The notes under the pieces are model-generated. The model saw nothing but the letters and a program-made list of their open reading frames with translations. It did not search any database and was not told the DNA's origin. A program made the translations under genes and the position numbers. From NCBI RefSeq assembly GCF_927798095.1, contig NZ_CAKMMF010000009.1, positions 124,001 through 188,000 of the forward strand: a stretch of 64,000 nucleotides of DNA, given 5' to 3'. Shown piece by piece: positions 17,926-26,534 of this stretch. Source of the DNA: Paenibacillus plantiphilus (GTDB lineage Bacteria; Bacillota; Bacilli; Paenibacillales; Paenibacillaceae). Position 1 is the first letter of the stretch, and each line of letters begins with the position of its first letter.

Positions 17926-19200
17926 TCATTCAACTGCTCCTTTTTTTTGTGATGTCTTGCGCGATGGGACTTTACTCGAAGAAGTCGGCTTGATTGTGAA
18001 CAGAGCAAGAATGGAGCAAAGCAATGCGCTGCCAGCGAATAAGTAGAATAGCCACGCCTCGTTCTTTAACATGACCGAGGCAATCAATGGACCTAACGCA
18101 ACGCCGATGAATCGGGCACTGCTATACAAGGATGTGATCGTCCCGCGCTGCTTTTTCTCGATGCCTTCCGTAATCAACGCATCAAGGCTCGGGAGGACGA
18201 GACCGATTCCTCCGCCGCTAACGAACATGAGTGAGATCAGAAACCACATACTCTTCGTGTTGGCTATGCCGCAAGTCAGCATCGCAGCAGTCAGAACGAA
18301 AAGCCCGATCACGCTGAATACCTTCATGCGGAGCTTATTCTCACCCACGATTTTGCCCGTGATATACGAGGAAATACAGATGGCGCTTAACGGAATCGCC
18401 AATAGAAGTCCTTTTTTGATCCCGTCGATGTGGTAATGATGTTCAAGGACGGATGACAGATAATAAAGAAATCCGAACATGATGAACATTGCTAGGCAGC
18501 CGATGGAGAAAATCGCATAAAGCCAGTGTCCTTTCTCGGCCAGTAATAACGCTGTATTATGTATAAACGATCGAAAGCGATTTTCCGTGTTCGATTCCTC
18601 CTCAGCAGTGGAATCACTCGATCCGGGAGTTTTCACGAAGAACAACACAGCCAGAATAGAAAGGATCGAGATAAACGGAATTACGGCGAGCGGCAGAAAC
18701 CAAAAGACCAACGCAAGGGAGGAGCCTAATACGGGACTGAGTACTTTGCCGAACGTATTGGAAGTTTCGACCATGCCAAGACCCTTGCTTACTTCTTCTT
18801 TACTGTCAAACATATCGCCGACCAAAGGGAGCACAATCGGAAAAGCTCCGGCGGCTCCTATGCCTTGGATGAACCGCCCCAGCAAAATGACATAGTAGCT
18901 GCCATGTTCCTTCATAAGCCATGCCGCCAGTCCCGAAATCAATCCGCCAACCGCCACAATAATTAAGCTGATGACGATAATCCGTTTACGACCGAAACGG
19001 TCCGATAAATACCCCGCAATAGGGATACATACGATGGACACGGCAGCATAGACCGTTATGATTAAGCTCGTCTGTAAATCAGATATGTTTAATTCCCGCT
19101 GCATCAAAGGAAGAATCGGGATGAGCATTGAATTCGCAAGCGTCATAATCAATGGTATGGACGACAACGCGGCCAAATCCAATTTCTTTTTTTCTTTCAT
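17926..19200 (-). CDS. MFS transporter (drug:H+ antiporter type)
   Basis: 424 residues and about 12 transmembrane helices. MFS motif A is GYLSDRFGRKRIIV between helices 2 and 3, and motif C-like GRFIQGIGAAGAFPIV follows. The start MKEKKKLDLAALSSIP was chosen because an upstream ATG adds only seven residues of non-family sequence. Likely drug or small-molecule efflux; specificity unknown. Confidence 0.85.
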   Translation of the reverse strand: MKEKKKLDLAALSSIPLIMTLANSMLIPILPLMQRELNISDLQTSLIITVYAAVSIVCIPIAGYLSDRFGRKRIIVISLIIVAVGGLISGLAAWLMKEHGSYYVILLGRFIQGIGAAGAFPIVLPLVGDMFDSKEEVSKGLGMVETSNTFGKVLSPVLGSSLALVFWFLPLAVIPFISILSILAVLFFVKTPGSSDSTAEEESNTENRFRSFIHNTALLLAEKGHWLYAIFSIGCLAMFIMFGFLYYLSSVLEHHYHIDGIKKGLLLAIPLSAICISSYITGKIVGENKLRMKVFSVIGLFVLTAAMLTCGIANTKSMWFLISLMFVSGGGIGLVLPSLDALITEGIEKKQRGTITSLYSSARFIGVALGPLIASVMLKNEAWLFYLFAGSALLCSILALFTIKPTSSSKVPSRKTSQKKGAVE

Positions 19201-19610
19201 TATTGACGCTCCTTCACACATCCGACTAATTTCACACCTGGATAATAATCGTGAAAATCATGGGCCTTCTCTTCGTATGAGCATACAATGAGTCGATGCC
19301 AAGTTTAGCCCTGTCAAGAATGACTATAATGTTTCTCGCAATAGTCGGGATTATCCATATCATCAATGGAACAATCTGTCTTGCTATCGCTGAATAGCAG
19401 GTTATTGTGCAGGTAAACACCTGATCCTGCAGCAGCAAAAGTGTTGCAATAAACCCTCGGCGGACAGTTTGGCGAGATGAGAACGATGATGCCATATTTC
19501 AAGATATTCGGAACGAATTCATTTTCGATTCAGAATGAATAACAAATATACAAATGGGTAAAATTTTTCGAGGGGTAAAAGAATCTGCATCCGTAACCCC
19601 CTGACAACAA
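19201..19610. other. Intergenic region without recognisable gene
   Basis: No gene that I can support. A short open frame of 62 codons on the minus strand (19314-19502) contains VYCNTFAAAGSGVYLHNN but has no RBS and no family I know. Confidence 0.4.
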
Positions 19611-19650
19611 CCGTACCATTGGGCCACATGGTACGGATTTGATTTTTTTA
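19611..19650 (+). terminator. Terminator-like hairpin
   Basis: CCGTACCAT-8 nt-ATGGTACGG followed by a T-rich tract (gatttgatttttt). It has no recognisable gene immediately upstream on its strand, so it may belong to a lost gene. 19650-19816 contains a short unassigned frame and the leader of the next gene. Confidence 0.55.
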
Positions 19651-19816
19651 GCTTATGAAGTCGACAAGGTTAGATGCTCAAAAAGACGAATTTGTATGGT
19701 ATGCATTTGGGGAAGAGGGGACGAGGTAAGTTGATTTATAGGTTCTAACGCATAGTTCAATTCCTTTGCGGGAAAACCAAAGGTGATTCACTAAATCAGC
19801 TGAGGAGTTGACTTAC

Positions 19817-20131
19817 TTGAGGAAAATAAAGGTCCTGTTGACGTTTTCACTGCTAAGCTGCTTTACATTAATGCTGGGCGCCGGAATCATAAGCGCCGCT
19901 GGATCAAATCAGATAAATAATATGACTTCACTCACTGCCCAAAGCAACCAGTCTTCCGACAACCGTTCGATGAATAGCAACAATATGAACTCAAATAGTG
20001 GAGGGAACTATCGAGCTAATGCAACCAACAATGATAATGATTTCGATTGGGGCTGGTTAGGCCTTTTAGGTTTAATCGGTTTAGCTGGTATGAGAAGTCG
20101 TAACCATGACCGTAATCCTCAGCGCTCGTAA
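19817..20131 (+). CDS. WGxxGxxG family secreted/membrane protein
   Basis: 104 residues. N-terminal hydrophobic signal segment (VLLTFSLLSCFTLMLGAGI), a Ser/Asn-rich linker (NRSMNSNNMNSNSGG), and near the C-terminus DWGWLGLLGLIGLAGMRSRN. The last is the short WGxxGxxG anchor with a following basic stretch, similar in layout to CTERM-type sorting signals. Start taken as TTG 19817, nine bases after GAGGAG; a TTG nine bases earlier abuts the RBS. Function unknown. Confidence 0.7.
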   Translation: MRKIKVLLTFSLLSCFTLMLGAGIISAAGSNQINNMTSLTAQSNQSSDNRSMNSNNMNSNSGGNYRANATNNDNDFDWGWLGLLGLIGLAGMRSRNHDRNPQRS

Positions 20132-20264
20132 CCTACACGATATCCAAAAAGATTGTGACTAATGGTTAGCCTCCACTGATAGAAGCCGATAGCTGCACTC
20201 GCATCGTTGAATAAAGTGACCTGGAAAGCGTTTAGAAAGTCGTCTGACAAGTACATCGATCTGA

Positions 20265-20298
20265 TTTTTGATGGGGAATTGTAATTCCCCATCAAAAA
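20265..20298. terminator. Bidirectional terminator
   Basis: TTTTTGATGGGGAATT-gt-AATTCCCCATCAAAAA, a perfect 16-bp stem with T-runs on both strands. Confidence 0.8.
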
Positions 20299-20365
20299 TT
20301 TCTGGTCATGAATTTGGAGCGCACCCTCAGAATTCATTCAGTAACCCCAACAGCAAGTCCTTTGA

Positions 20366-20394
20366 TTGACATTAAATGAATGATCATTTATTAT
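20366..20394 (+). promoter_or_regulatory. tetR promoter with operator in the spacer
   Basis: TTGACA (20366-20371), exactly 17 bp, TATTAT (20389-20394). The palindrome AATGATCATT (20379-20388) fills the end of the spacer. The predicted transcription start falls on the ATG at 20401, so the mRNA may be leaderless. Confidence 0.65.
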
Positions 20395-20400
20395 TCCTTT

Positions 20401-20973
20401 ATGAGACATAGAGACGATAACAAAGTAGAAGCAATCTTTGATGCAACAATACAGCTCGTCAATGAGATCGGATTTGCCGAAACGTCGATTTCTAAAATTG
20501 CTAAAAAAGCAAACGTTTCGGCTGCTACGATTTACATTTATCATGAAAACAAGGAGGACCTGCTTCTTAAAACTTACCTGAAAGTAAAAGGTAAAATGAG
20601 TGAGAAAATGTTTCAAGGCTTTGATGCTTCTAAAACGGTAGAAGAACGGTTTGACTCGATCATTCGCAACTACGTTCAGTTTATACAAAACCACAAGCAG
20701 TATTTTTTGTTCATGGAGCAAATCATGAATTCGCCACTGCCTCAGAAATGGTGTCTAGAAGATACGGCAGGTCTTTTTCAACCGATTTTCGAGATGTTTG
20801 ATACCGGTAAAGTGCAAGGCTTATTTAAACAAGAGGATGTTCGTACGTTAATCGTATACGCGGTCTTGCCGGTAGCCGAACTGGCAAAGATACATTTGAA
20901 AAACGGAACTCAATTCGAAGATGAACAAATAAATGCGGCTATCGTTATGAGCTGGGATGCCATAAAAGCATAA
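20401..20973 (+). CDS. TetR/AcrR-family repressor
   Basis: 190 residues. N-terminal HTH: AIFDATIQLVNEIGFAETSI and ISKIAKKANVSAATIYIYHEN, the classic TetR recognition helix. The all-helical ligand domain follows. The start MRHRDDNK lacks a Shine-Dalgarno sequence and coincides with the predicted transcription start. Probably represses itself and the downstream metallo-hydrolase gene, whose leader carries a palindromic site. Confidence 0.85.
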   Translation: MRHRDDNKVEAIFDATIQLVNEIGFAETSISKIAKKANVSAATIYIYHENKEDLLLKTYLKVKGKMSEKMFQGFDASKTVEERFDSIIRNYVQFIQNHKQYFLFMEQIMNSPLPQKWCLEDTAGLFQPIFEMFDTGKVQGLFKQEDVRTLIVYAVLPVAELAKIHLKNGTQFEDEQINAAIVMSWDAIKA

Positions 20974-21017
20974 TCAAAACAGAGAATGCGATGCCGAATA
21001 TTTTTTACAACAAAATA

Positions 21018-21034
21018 AATGAACGTTCACTAAT
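21018..21034 (+). promoter_or_regulatory. Palindromic TetR-type operator
   Basis: AATGAACGTTCACT, with the core TGAACGTTCA a perfect palindrome. It lies before the metallo-hydrolase gene, and its outer half-sites (AATGA...) resemble the site in the tetR promoter. Confidence 0.5.
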
Positions 21035-21066
21035 AAGTGCTTGATAAATGAAAAGGAGATCATAAA

Positions 21067-21105
21067 ATGACAAAACCGCCGTTTGACAATCGAGGTATAA
21101 CCTGA
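21067..21105 (+). CDS. 12-codon leader ORF overlapping the MBL gene start
   Basis: MTKPPFDNRGIT followed by a TGA that overlaps the next gene's ATG (tgATG). It has a much better RBS (AAAAGGAGAT) than the gene behind it, which suggests translational coupling. It could also be the remnant of a longer N-terminus. Confidence 0.45.
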   Translation: MTKPPFDNRGIT

Positions 21106-22214
21106 TGATCCCTGTTCTGATATGCGCAGCTATTATTATACTATCAACTGCATTTTTCCTAAACTACTATCCACCATTCGGACAAAAAGAGTCTGCGGAG
21201 AAACGCAATAGCTACCGACATCTTCCGAATTACGGCCGCAAAAAATTTGTGAATCAAATCCCTACCTCCATGAGCATGAGAATGGCAGACTTGCTATCTA
21301 TATTACGGGACTATGTGAAGGGGAATCCAAATCGGAAACCGATTACTCCGCTGCCGGTTAAGCGCGTAGATCCCGCTAGTATACAACAAGAAAACCTAAC
21401 GCGTGTGACATGGTTCGGGCATTCAGCACTTATGCTGGAATTGGAAGGGAAAACACTGCTGTTCGACCCGATGTTAGGAACTTCTCCAACGCCGATTCCC
21501 ATATTCGGCAATAAGCGTTTTAGCAAAGATGTTCCTATCGACCTCGACAAGCTTCCGGTTATCGATGCAGTTATTTTTTCTCATGATCATTATGATCATC
21601 TGGATTACAGTTCCATTCAAAAGCTGAAGGGAAGAGTTAAGCATTTTTATGTACCGCTTGGCCTCGGTAGTCATTTAATGCGCTGGGGAATCGGCCAATC
21701 GAGCATTACCGAACATAATTGGTGGGATACGTCCACATTAGATGGAATTCAATTAATATGTACGCCGGCGAGACATTTTTCAGGGCGCAGTCTGTTTGAC
21801 CGGGATTCGACCTTATGGTCCTCATGGGTCATTATAAGTAATAGGAGCCGCGTGTACTTCAGCGGTGATAGTGGGTTTGGTCCACATTTTCAGGAAATTG
21901 GCGAAAAATACGGTCCATTTGATTTGACACTCATGGAATGCGGTCAATACGACAAGCGTTGGTCTAATATTCATATGATGCCTGAAGAAACAGTCCAGGC
22001 TCATCTGGATGTGAAGGGGAAATTGTTGCTTCCCATCCATTGGGCAGGATTCACGTTGGCCCTGCATGACTGGAATGAGCCAATCGAACGTGTGACGAAA
22101 GCAGCCAGGGAAGCACAAGTGAACATCGTTACACCGTCAATTGGGGAGACTTTAAGAATTCCTTCATTCGAATCTCTGGTATATGAAAATGTTACATGGT
22201 GGAAGAAAAAATAA
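21105..22214 (+). CDS. MBL-fold metallo-hydrolase (NAPE-PLD/UlaG-like), membrane-anchored
   Basis: 369 residues. An N-terminal transmembrane anchor (VLICAAIIILSTAFFLN) precedes the soluble enzyme. The metal motif FSHDHYDHLDY (HxHxDH) is at about residue 160; later ligand segments are TPARHFSGRS, FSGDSGFG and PIHWAGF. The WFGHSALMLEL start of the domain matches the NAPE-hydrolysing phospholipase D-like group. Substrate unknown. It sits behind a TetR gene and a palindromic operator and ends with a strong terminator. Confidence 0.8.
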   Translation: MIPVLICAAIIILSTAFFLNYYPPFGQKESAEKRNSYRHLPNYGRKKFVNQIPTSMSMRMADLLSILRDYVKGNPNRKPITPLPVKRVDPASIQQENLTRVTWFGHSALMLELEGKTLLFDPMLGTSPTPIPIFGNKRFSKDVPIDLDKLPVIDAVIFSHDHYDHLDYSSIQKLKGRVKHFYVPLGLGSHLMRWGIGQSSITEHNWWDTSTLDGIQLICTPARHFSGRSLFDRDSTLWSSWVIISNRSRVYFSGDSGFGPHFQEIGEKYGPFDLTLMECGQYDKRWSNIHMMPEETVQAHLDVKGKLLLPIHWAGFTLALHDWNEPIERVTKAAREAQVNIVTPSIGETLRIPSFESLVYENVTWWKKK

Positions 22215-22240
22215 AAACAGCGCTTGCCGCTGTTTTTATT
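22213..22240 (+). terminator. Rho-independent terminator
   Basis: AAAAACAGCG-cttgc-CGCTGTTTTT followed by more T's. Confidence 0.8.
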
Positions 22241-22275
22241 TTGCTTGACCGACCAGACTCTTGGGTAAGCTACAC

Positions 22276-22314
22276 CATAATCCCGCAATCAAAGAAATCG
22301 ATTGCGGGATTATG
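22276..22314 (-). terminator. Strong hairpin downstream of the small secreted gene
   Basis: CATAATCCCGCAATC-9 nt-GATTGCGGGATTATG. The 15-bp stem has no U-tract; probable 3' end of the minus-strand transcript. Confidence 0.5.
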
Positions 22315-22334
22315 GCGTCCATGATCAACTTATT

Positions 22335-22781
22335 TTAATAAACACTAATCACATAATTATTAGGAGTAAAGGGAAATGATGCACTGCTCACATCGATGTT
22401 AGCAACTGCTCCCGGCTGCAATATTATATCATAGACATAGAGCCCAGGCTGCTGCGCCAAATAGTGTATCCTACCCTGGCCACTAATGTTAATGCTGGAT
22501 GGATAATAGTTGGCTGATGCTGAGCTGGAAACAATTAATTGATATGCCCTAGCATACGGACTGAAATTAAAAATTTTGAATGATTCTGTTGCACCGGGAG
22601 CCAACGTACGGTAAGAGCTATAACCAGAATCAATTTGAGTATAGGACGAAGTACTAACTGTTCCAGTCGGTGTACTCACGGACGCGGATGCATTAACATT
22701 TGAAGAAATCAACAGTGATCCAATAATAAGAGCTGCACTTAATAAAGCGATAGAACTTTTCTTTAATCTGTTAATAAACAT
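22335..22781 (-). CDS. Small secreted protein, family unknown
   Basis: 148 residues. RBS AGGAGG before ATG. Signal peptide LKKSSIALLSAALIIGSLLI with a likely cleavage after NVNA. The mature part is Ser/Tyr-rich and predicted beta-strand (YSSYRTLAPGATESFKIFNF). It could be a small extracellular beta-sandwich protein. No known motif. Confidence 0.65.
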   Translation of the reverse strand: MFINRLKKSSIALLSAALIIGSLLISSNVNASASVSTPTGTVSTSSYTQIDSGYSSYRTLAPGATESFKIFNFSPYARAYQLIVSSSASANYYPSSINISGQGRIHYLAQQPGLYVYDIILQPGAVANIDVSSASFPFTPNNYVISVY

Positions 22782-23153
22782 TATTGTAATCCTCCTAAGC
22801 ATTCCTATAAGTAGACTGGCCAGTCCCTTATCTTAAATTACCTCTATTTACATATTTATGTAATGAGGCATTGGAACCAATTTACTTTTACAATTTTTAA
22901 GGAGTTACAATGCGCTAATTTCATCGAAATAGATCGAATAATGAGGTCCGAGTGTGATGTAAGGTTAGGTGAGACTATCCTTTACCCCCTGTAGGTAGAC
23001 CATACGGCATAAAAGACTTGAAATGCAGGAAAGATAGAAGCTCTTAAGCCCCAAAAGGTGTCAGGGTTCCCATATGCTTGGAAAGATGCTTGAGGCGAAT
23101 CCATAAGGATAGCTTTCGGCCATATGCTCCACCTCAGACTACGCGGCTTTTGC
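22782..23153. other. Intergenic region without recognisable gene
   Basis: AT-rich promoter area for the secreted gene, then about 200 bp (22950-23150) of higher complexity with broken open frames. I could not assign it to a gene, an RNA or a riboswitch. Confidence 0.4.
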
Positions 23154-24239
23154 CTACACGTAACAAAGAATATTGTTAATGCCTGAGTTAAACTGCTTTT
23201 TTTGATACAGGCGGGCGATCTTCTTGGTCATGCTGCGGCTTGAAAACTGACGGATCATAAGATTCCGGACTTGATGCGTTTGTGTCTTGCCGTTTTTTTT
23301 CAATTGCATAATTTTGTTCAGGTCGTTTATAAGCTGCCTGTCTGTCCATTTCACTCGTCTGTTTTGATGATCCCCGAAATTTCTTCTCCAAGCATAGTTG
23401 AAATTTTTCACGGTCACCCGTCCAACAAACCCGCTGCATCCGACCGCGAGGACTGGTTTTCCGCAAGCTATTGCTTCCAATGCGACACGACCGGTTCCGA
23501 CCACAACATCACATGATCGATAAAAATCACTCATATTCGAAATAAGCCCGGCTACAATGTATCCGCCAGTTTTTTTAACATATTTTTTGGATAACCTTCC
23601 TGCAATCATCACGCGGGTATTCGGTCTTCCAGCCTTAAACGATCGTAAAATACGGGAGATCCGCTGGCCGAGCGGCAATTTCTCTGATGTAAATCGGCCG
23701 ACATACCCGATGACGATAGCACCCGCAGGGAATTTATATTTTTTGCGTAGAGATTTCGTCCCTTGCGGCCGAAAGGTTTCAATGGCAATCCCATTGGGTA
23801 TGAGGTGCAACTTCGCTGTCTTTGCACCGCAGCGCACGGCATAGTTATATATGGGAGGCGAAACCGCAATGATCGCTTTTGCTATCGCACTCGATTTTCT
23901 GATCGCGGCTGGTTTAAAATATTTCCCATGCATAGTTACGACGACCTGGCTTGGAAGAGGACGCAATGTTGCCAGCAGAGATACGCTGAATTGATCATTG
24001 GCATGAACGACTTGGTATAATTTCAGCATCTTTTCCAACAATTTTTGAGAATTCTTGTATGAAGGCGCAATGTGAATTCGCATCCCTTTTTTGCGAAAAA
24101 AACCCAGCCACGTTCCGCCTGACGTATAGATCCCTACTCGATATCCTTGTTTTTTTAAGGTTTGCGCCAATGTCAATACGTAAGTTTCCGTCCCCCCTCC
24201 TGACCTCAAATTTTTAACCATGATTAGAACACTTTTCAA
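23154..24239 (-). CDS. Glycosyltransferase family 4 (spore-coat type)
   Basis: 361 residues starting at TTG 24239 (LKSVLIMVKNLRSGGGTETY), seven bases after CGGGAGGTCG. The upstream open frame adds non-family sequence. GT-B fold: N-terminal glycine loop NLRSGGGTETYVLTLAQTL, then PNGIAIETF, VIGYVGRFTSEK, and the donor-binding region VVVGTGRVALEAIACGKPVL (EX7E-like). Rich in Lys/Arg. Divergent from a second GT and a CotS-like kinase, an arrangement known from spore coat polysaccharide clusters. Sugar specificity unknown. Confidence 0.8.
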   Translation of the reverse strand: MKSVLIMVKNLRSGGGTETYVLTLAQTLKKQGYRVGIYTSGGTWLGFFRKKGMRIHIAPSYKNSQKLLEKMLKLYQVVHANDQFSVSLLATLRPLPSQVVVTMHGKYFKPAAIRKSSAIAKAIIAVSPPIYNYAVRCGAKTAKLHLIPNGIAIETFRPQGTKSLRKKYKFPAGAIVIGYVGRFTSEKLPLGQRISRILRSFKAGRPNTRVMIAGRLSKKYVKKTGGYIVAGLISNMSDFYRSCDVVVGTGRVALEAIACGKPVLAVGCSGFVGRVTVKNFNYAWRRNFGDHQNRRVKWTDRQLINDLNKIMQLKKNGKTQTHQVRNLMIRQFSSRSMTKKIARLYQKKQFNSGINNILCYV

Positions 24240-24399
24240 GTCCGGCGACCTCCCGCAAACTCGTAATACAACTCCGACATTATACATTATGACCGTCGAT
24301 CCTTTTGGGACCATGACGTTTACATTTTCTTCATATTTATCGTACCTTTCGTTACGCCGATACATAAATATATTCGGAAGCGAAATAAGGAGGATGCTC

Positions 24400-25530
24400 A
24401 TGGCAAGCAACAGCAGCCTTAAAGTATGGGTCATGACGAACGAATTTCAACCGAATATTGTCGGAGGATTAGGAATTGTCGCAACCCAACTGAGCAGAGT
24501 GCTGAGCAGCGCTGGGGTAAAGGTCAAGGTCCTATGCACCAGCAAATCTGGGAAACTTGTTGTATCGAAACCAGGAGTCAATATGCGTATCGTAAGGCTG
24601 CCTAAAAATAAGCATTATTTCAGGCAATCCGCACGCGCTTTCAAAGCCAATGCCGTTTTACGGGCAGCGGGAGCCTCAGGTTCGGGAAAGCCGGATCTGA
24701 TCCATGTCCACAGTACAGAATTTGCCGATGCAGCAGCTGCGGCCAAGAACAAATTTCGCATCCCCATCGTATATACTTGCCATTCAAACGCTTCAGAAGG
24801 TATTCGTTCAATGCCCGGAAAAAATCAAGCCAAATTAATTCGTTTAGCTAGGAGGATCGTCGTTCCAAGCAGATGGCAAGCGGGGGCGACTAGACGGTCA
24901 TATGGCGGCGTGAAAGGCCGGTTTGTCGTCATTCCGCACGGAGTGAATGCCGTTTCAAGACTCACGAGCGGCAACCCTAAGCATTTACTCTTCGTTGGCA
25001 GACTTATTCCGTCAAAAGGCATAAAACCTTTAATCAAAGCCGTCGCTTTATTATCCAGTTCCCACAAAAATGTTCGTCTAACCGTCGTGGGTAGCGGTAG
25101 TAAAAGCTATAGGAACCATTTGCGTGCCTTTGCAAAGCAGCTTGGCGTATCAGGACGCATCCGCTGGATGGGCAACCGCCCGCACAATGCGATTCAACGC
25201 ATGTATGCATCCTATGGCGCCGTCATTGTGCCGAGCAAAAAAGAATCGTTTTGTCTTGTGGCGCTGGAGGCGATGGCGAACGGGGTGCCGCTAGTATCGA
25301 CCTTGTCAGGCGGGCTAAAGGAATTTGTAAATAACCGGAATGCGCAAATTATTCGTTCCGTAAATGGAGCATCCATCGCCCGGGCCATTGCCGCTATGTG
25401 GGTAAACAAGAAAAACACAAAGAAGAGGCGGCTTCATGCAAAAGCTACCGCTGCCCGCTATAGATGGCCAAAAATCGCACAGCGCTACAAGTCGTTGTTT
25501 TTAGGCTTGAAGAAAGCGAGGACGCCATGA
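24400..25530 (+). CDS. Glycosyltransferase family 4 (CotSA-like)
   Basis: 376 residues. AAGGAGG fixes ATG 24400. Begins KVWVMTNEFQPNIVGGLGIV, the GT4 acceptor loop; continues with CHSNASEG, IPHGVNAV and LLFVGRLIPSKGI. The donor site is VPSKKESFCLVALEAMANGVPLV-like with the EX7E pair. Resembles CotSA, a spore coat glycosyltransferase in Bacillus. Its stop overlaps the start of the kinase gene, so the two are translationally coupled. Confidence 0.8.
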   Translation: MASNSSLKVWVMTNEFQPNIVGGLGIVATQLSRVLSSAGVKVKVLCTSKSGKLVVSKPGVNMRIVRLPKNKHYFRQSARAFKANAVLRAAGASGSGKPDLIHVHSTEFADAAAAAKNKFRIPIVYTCHSNASEGIRSMPGKNQAKLIRLARRIVVPSRWQAGATRRSYGGVKGRFVVIPHGVNAVSRLTSGNPKHLLFVGRLIPSKGIKPLIKAVALLSSSHKNVRLTVVGSGSKSYRNHLRAFAKQLGVSGRIRWMGNRPHNAIQRMYASYGAVIVPSKKESFCLVALEAMANGVPLVSTLSGGLKEFVNNRNAQIIRSVNGASIARAIAAMWVNKKNTKKRRLHAKATAARYRWPKIAQRYKSLFLGLKKARTP

Positions 25531-26534
25531 GTAAAAAATCGGTTTCCAGTATCGCAAAACAGTTTGGGATTAAGGTAGTGGGGCATAAACAAATCCGTAA
25601 AGGGATATTCCGGATTATTGCCCAAAATGGGCGAACCTACAGCCTGAAACGAATGCCAAGGCCGCTTGCGCGACTGAAGTGGATCGATCGTATGCTTCTG
25701 CGTTGCAATAATAAGGGTAGGGGGCTTCGACTTGTCTGGCGTAATCCGCGAACGCCGATAGGGAGAAAACTTTACGCCACATCCTCTAAAAATGAGCTTT
25801 ACGTGTTGAATCCCTGGATTGCCGGGAGAAAGCCTTCCCCCCGTTCTTTAGGCGACATGCGGGCATGCGGCATCGCATTGGGCCGGCTTCATACGGCCGG
25901 TCGCAACGGACTTAAGGGGTATTTCGCCTATAGTCAGATTCGCACATGGCCCCAAACGCTTCAAGCACAGCAGCGGTATTTGCAAAACAAAATAGCAAAA
26001 GCGAACAGGAACGGCTTCGGCAGTACGGCGATTAACCGTTTCATCCAGCTCCATGGCAAGGAAATTTTACAATATTCAACCAAGGCGAGAGCGCTGCTCC
26101 GAAGCAGCGGATATTTCTCGTACCGCAATCGTCCGCGGACGCACGGTGTGTTGTGTCACGGCGATGGAGGGCCGAGTAATTTTATTATGAACGCCAAAGG
26201 AACCCATCTCCTTGACTTCGAAACGATGCATGTGGATTTGCGCGCCTATGATTTGTACCGGGTCATTTACAATTCATGCAAAGACCATCAATGGGATTTC
26301 AGGATCGCCAGGGCGATTCTAAACGGTTACCGTCAAGTCGCAAAACTGAGTAAAACCGATTATAAGTTAATCCGTATATGGTTGCGGTTCCCGCGTAGCA
26401 CTTACCTGGTGCTGTCTCCCTTTAAAAGAATCCCCTTAACGAAGAAAAGGCTGCAATGGGCGCTGTCATCTGAAAGGAGGCTCGGTCCATTTCTGCAAAA
26501 GCTCGACAACTATGCCGCGAGAAATAGCTTATAA
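25527..26534 (+). CDS. CotS-like spore coat kinase (APH fold)
   Basis: 335 residues, starting at the ATG that overlaps the preceding stop (ccATGA). Kinase-like landmarks of the aminoglycoside phosphotransferase fold are VLCHGDGGPSNFIM (Brenner motif HGDxxxxN) at about residue 210 and HLLDFETMHVDLRAYDL. An N-terminal lobe contains YSLKRMPRPLARLKW. Matches the CotS/YutH group of sporulation coat proteins. With the GT genes it suggests a spore-surface glycan module. Confidence 0.75.
   Translation: MSKKSVSSIAKQFGIKVVGHKQIRKGIFRIIAQNGRTYSLKRMPRPLARLKWIDRMLLRCNNKGRGLRLVWRNPRTPIGRKLYATSSKNELYVLNPWIAGRKPSPRSLGDMRACGIALGRLHTAGRNGLKGYFAYSQIRTWPQTLQAQQRYLQNKIAKANRNGFGSTAINRFIQLHGKEILQYSTKARALLRSSGYFSYRNRPRTHGVLCHGDGGPSNFIMNAKGTHLLDFETMHVDLRAYDLYRVIYNSCKDHQWDFRIARAILNGYRQVAKLSKTDYKLIRIWLRFPRSTYLVLSPFKRIPLTKKRLQWALSSERRLGPFLQKLDNYAARNSL

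Noticed and set aside
22950-23150. Segment with non-random look before the glycosyltransferase gene, considered as riboswitch or small RNA
   Set aside because: No conserved riboswitch core, no terminator after it in a suitable place, and broken frames only.
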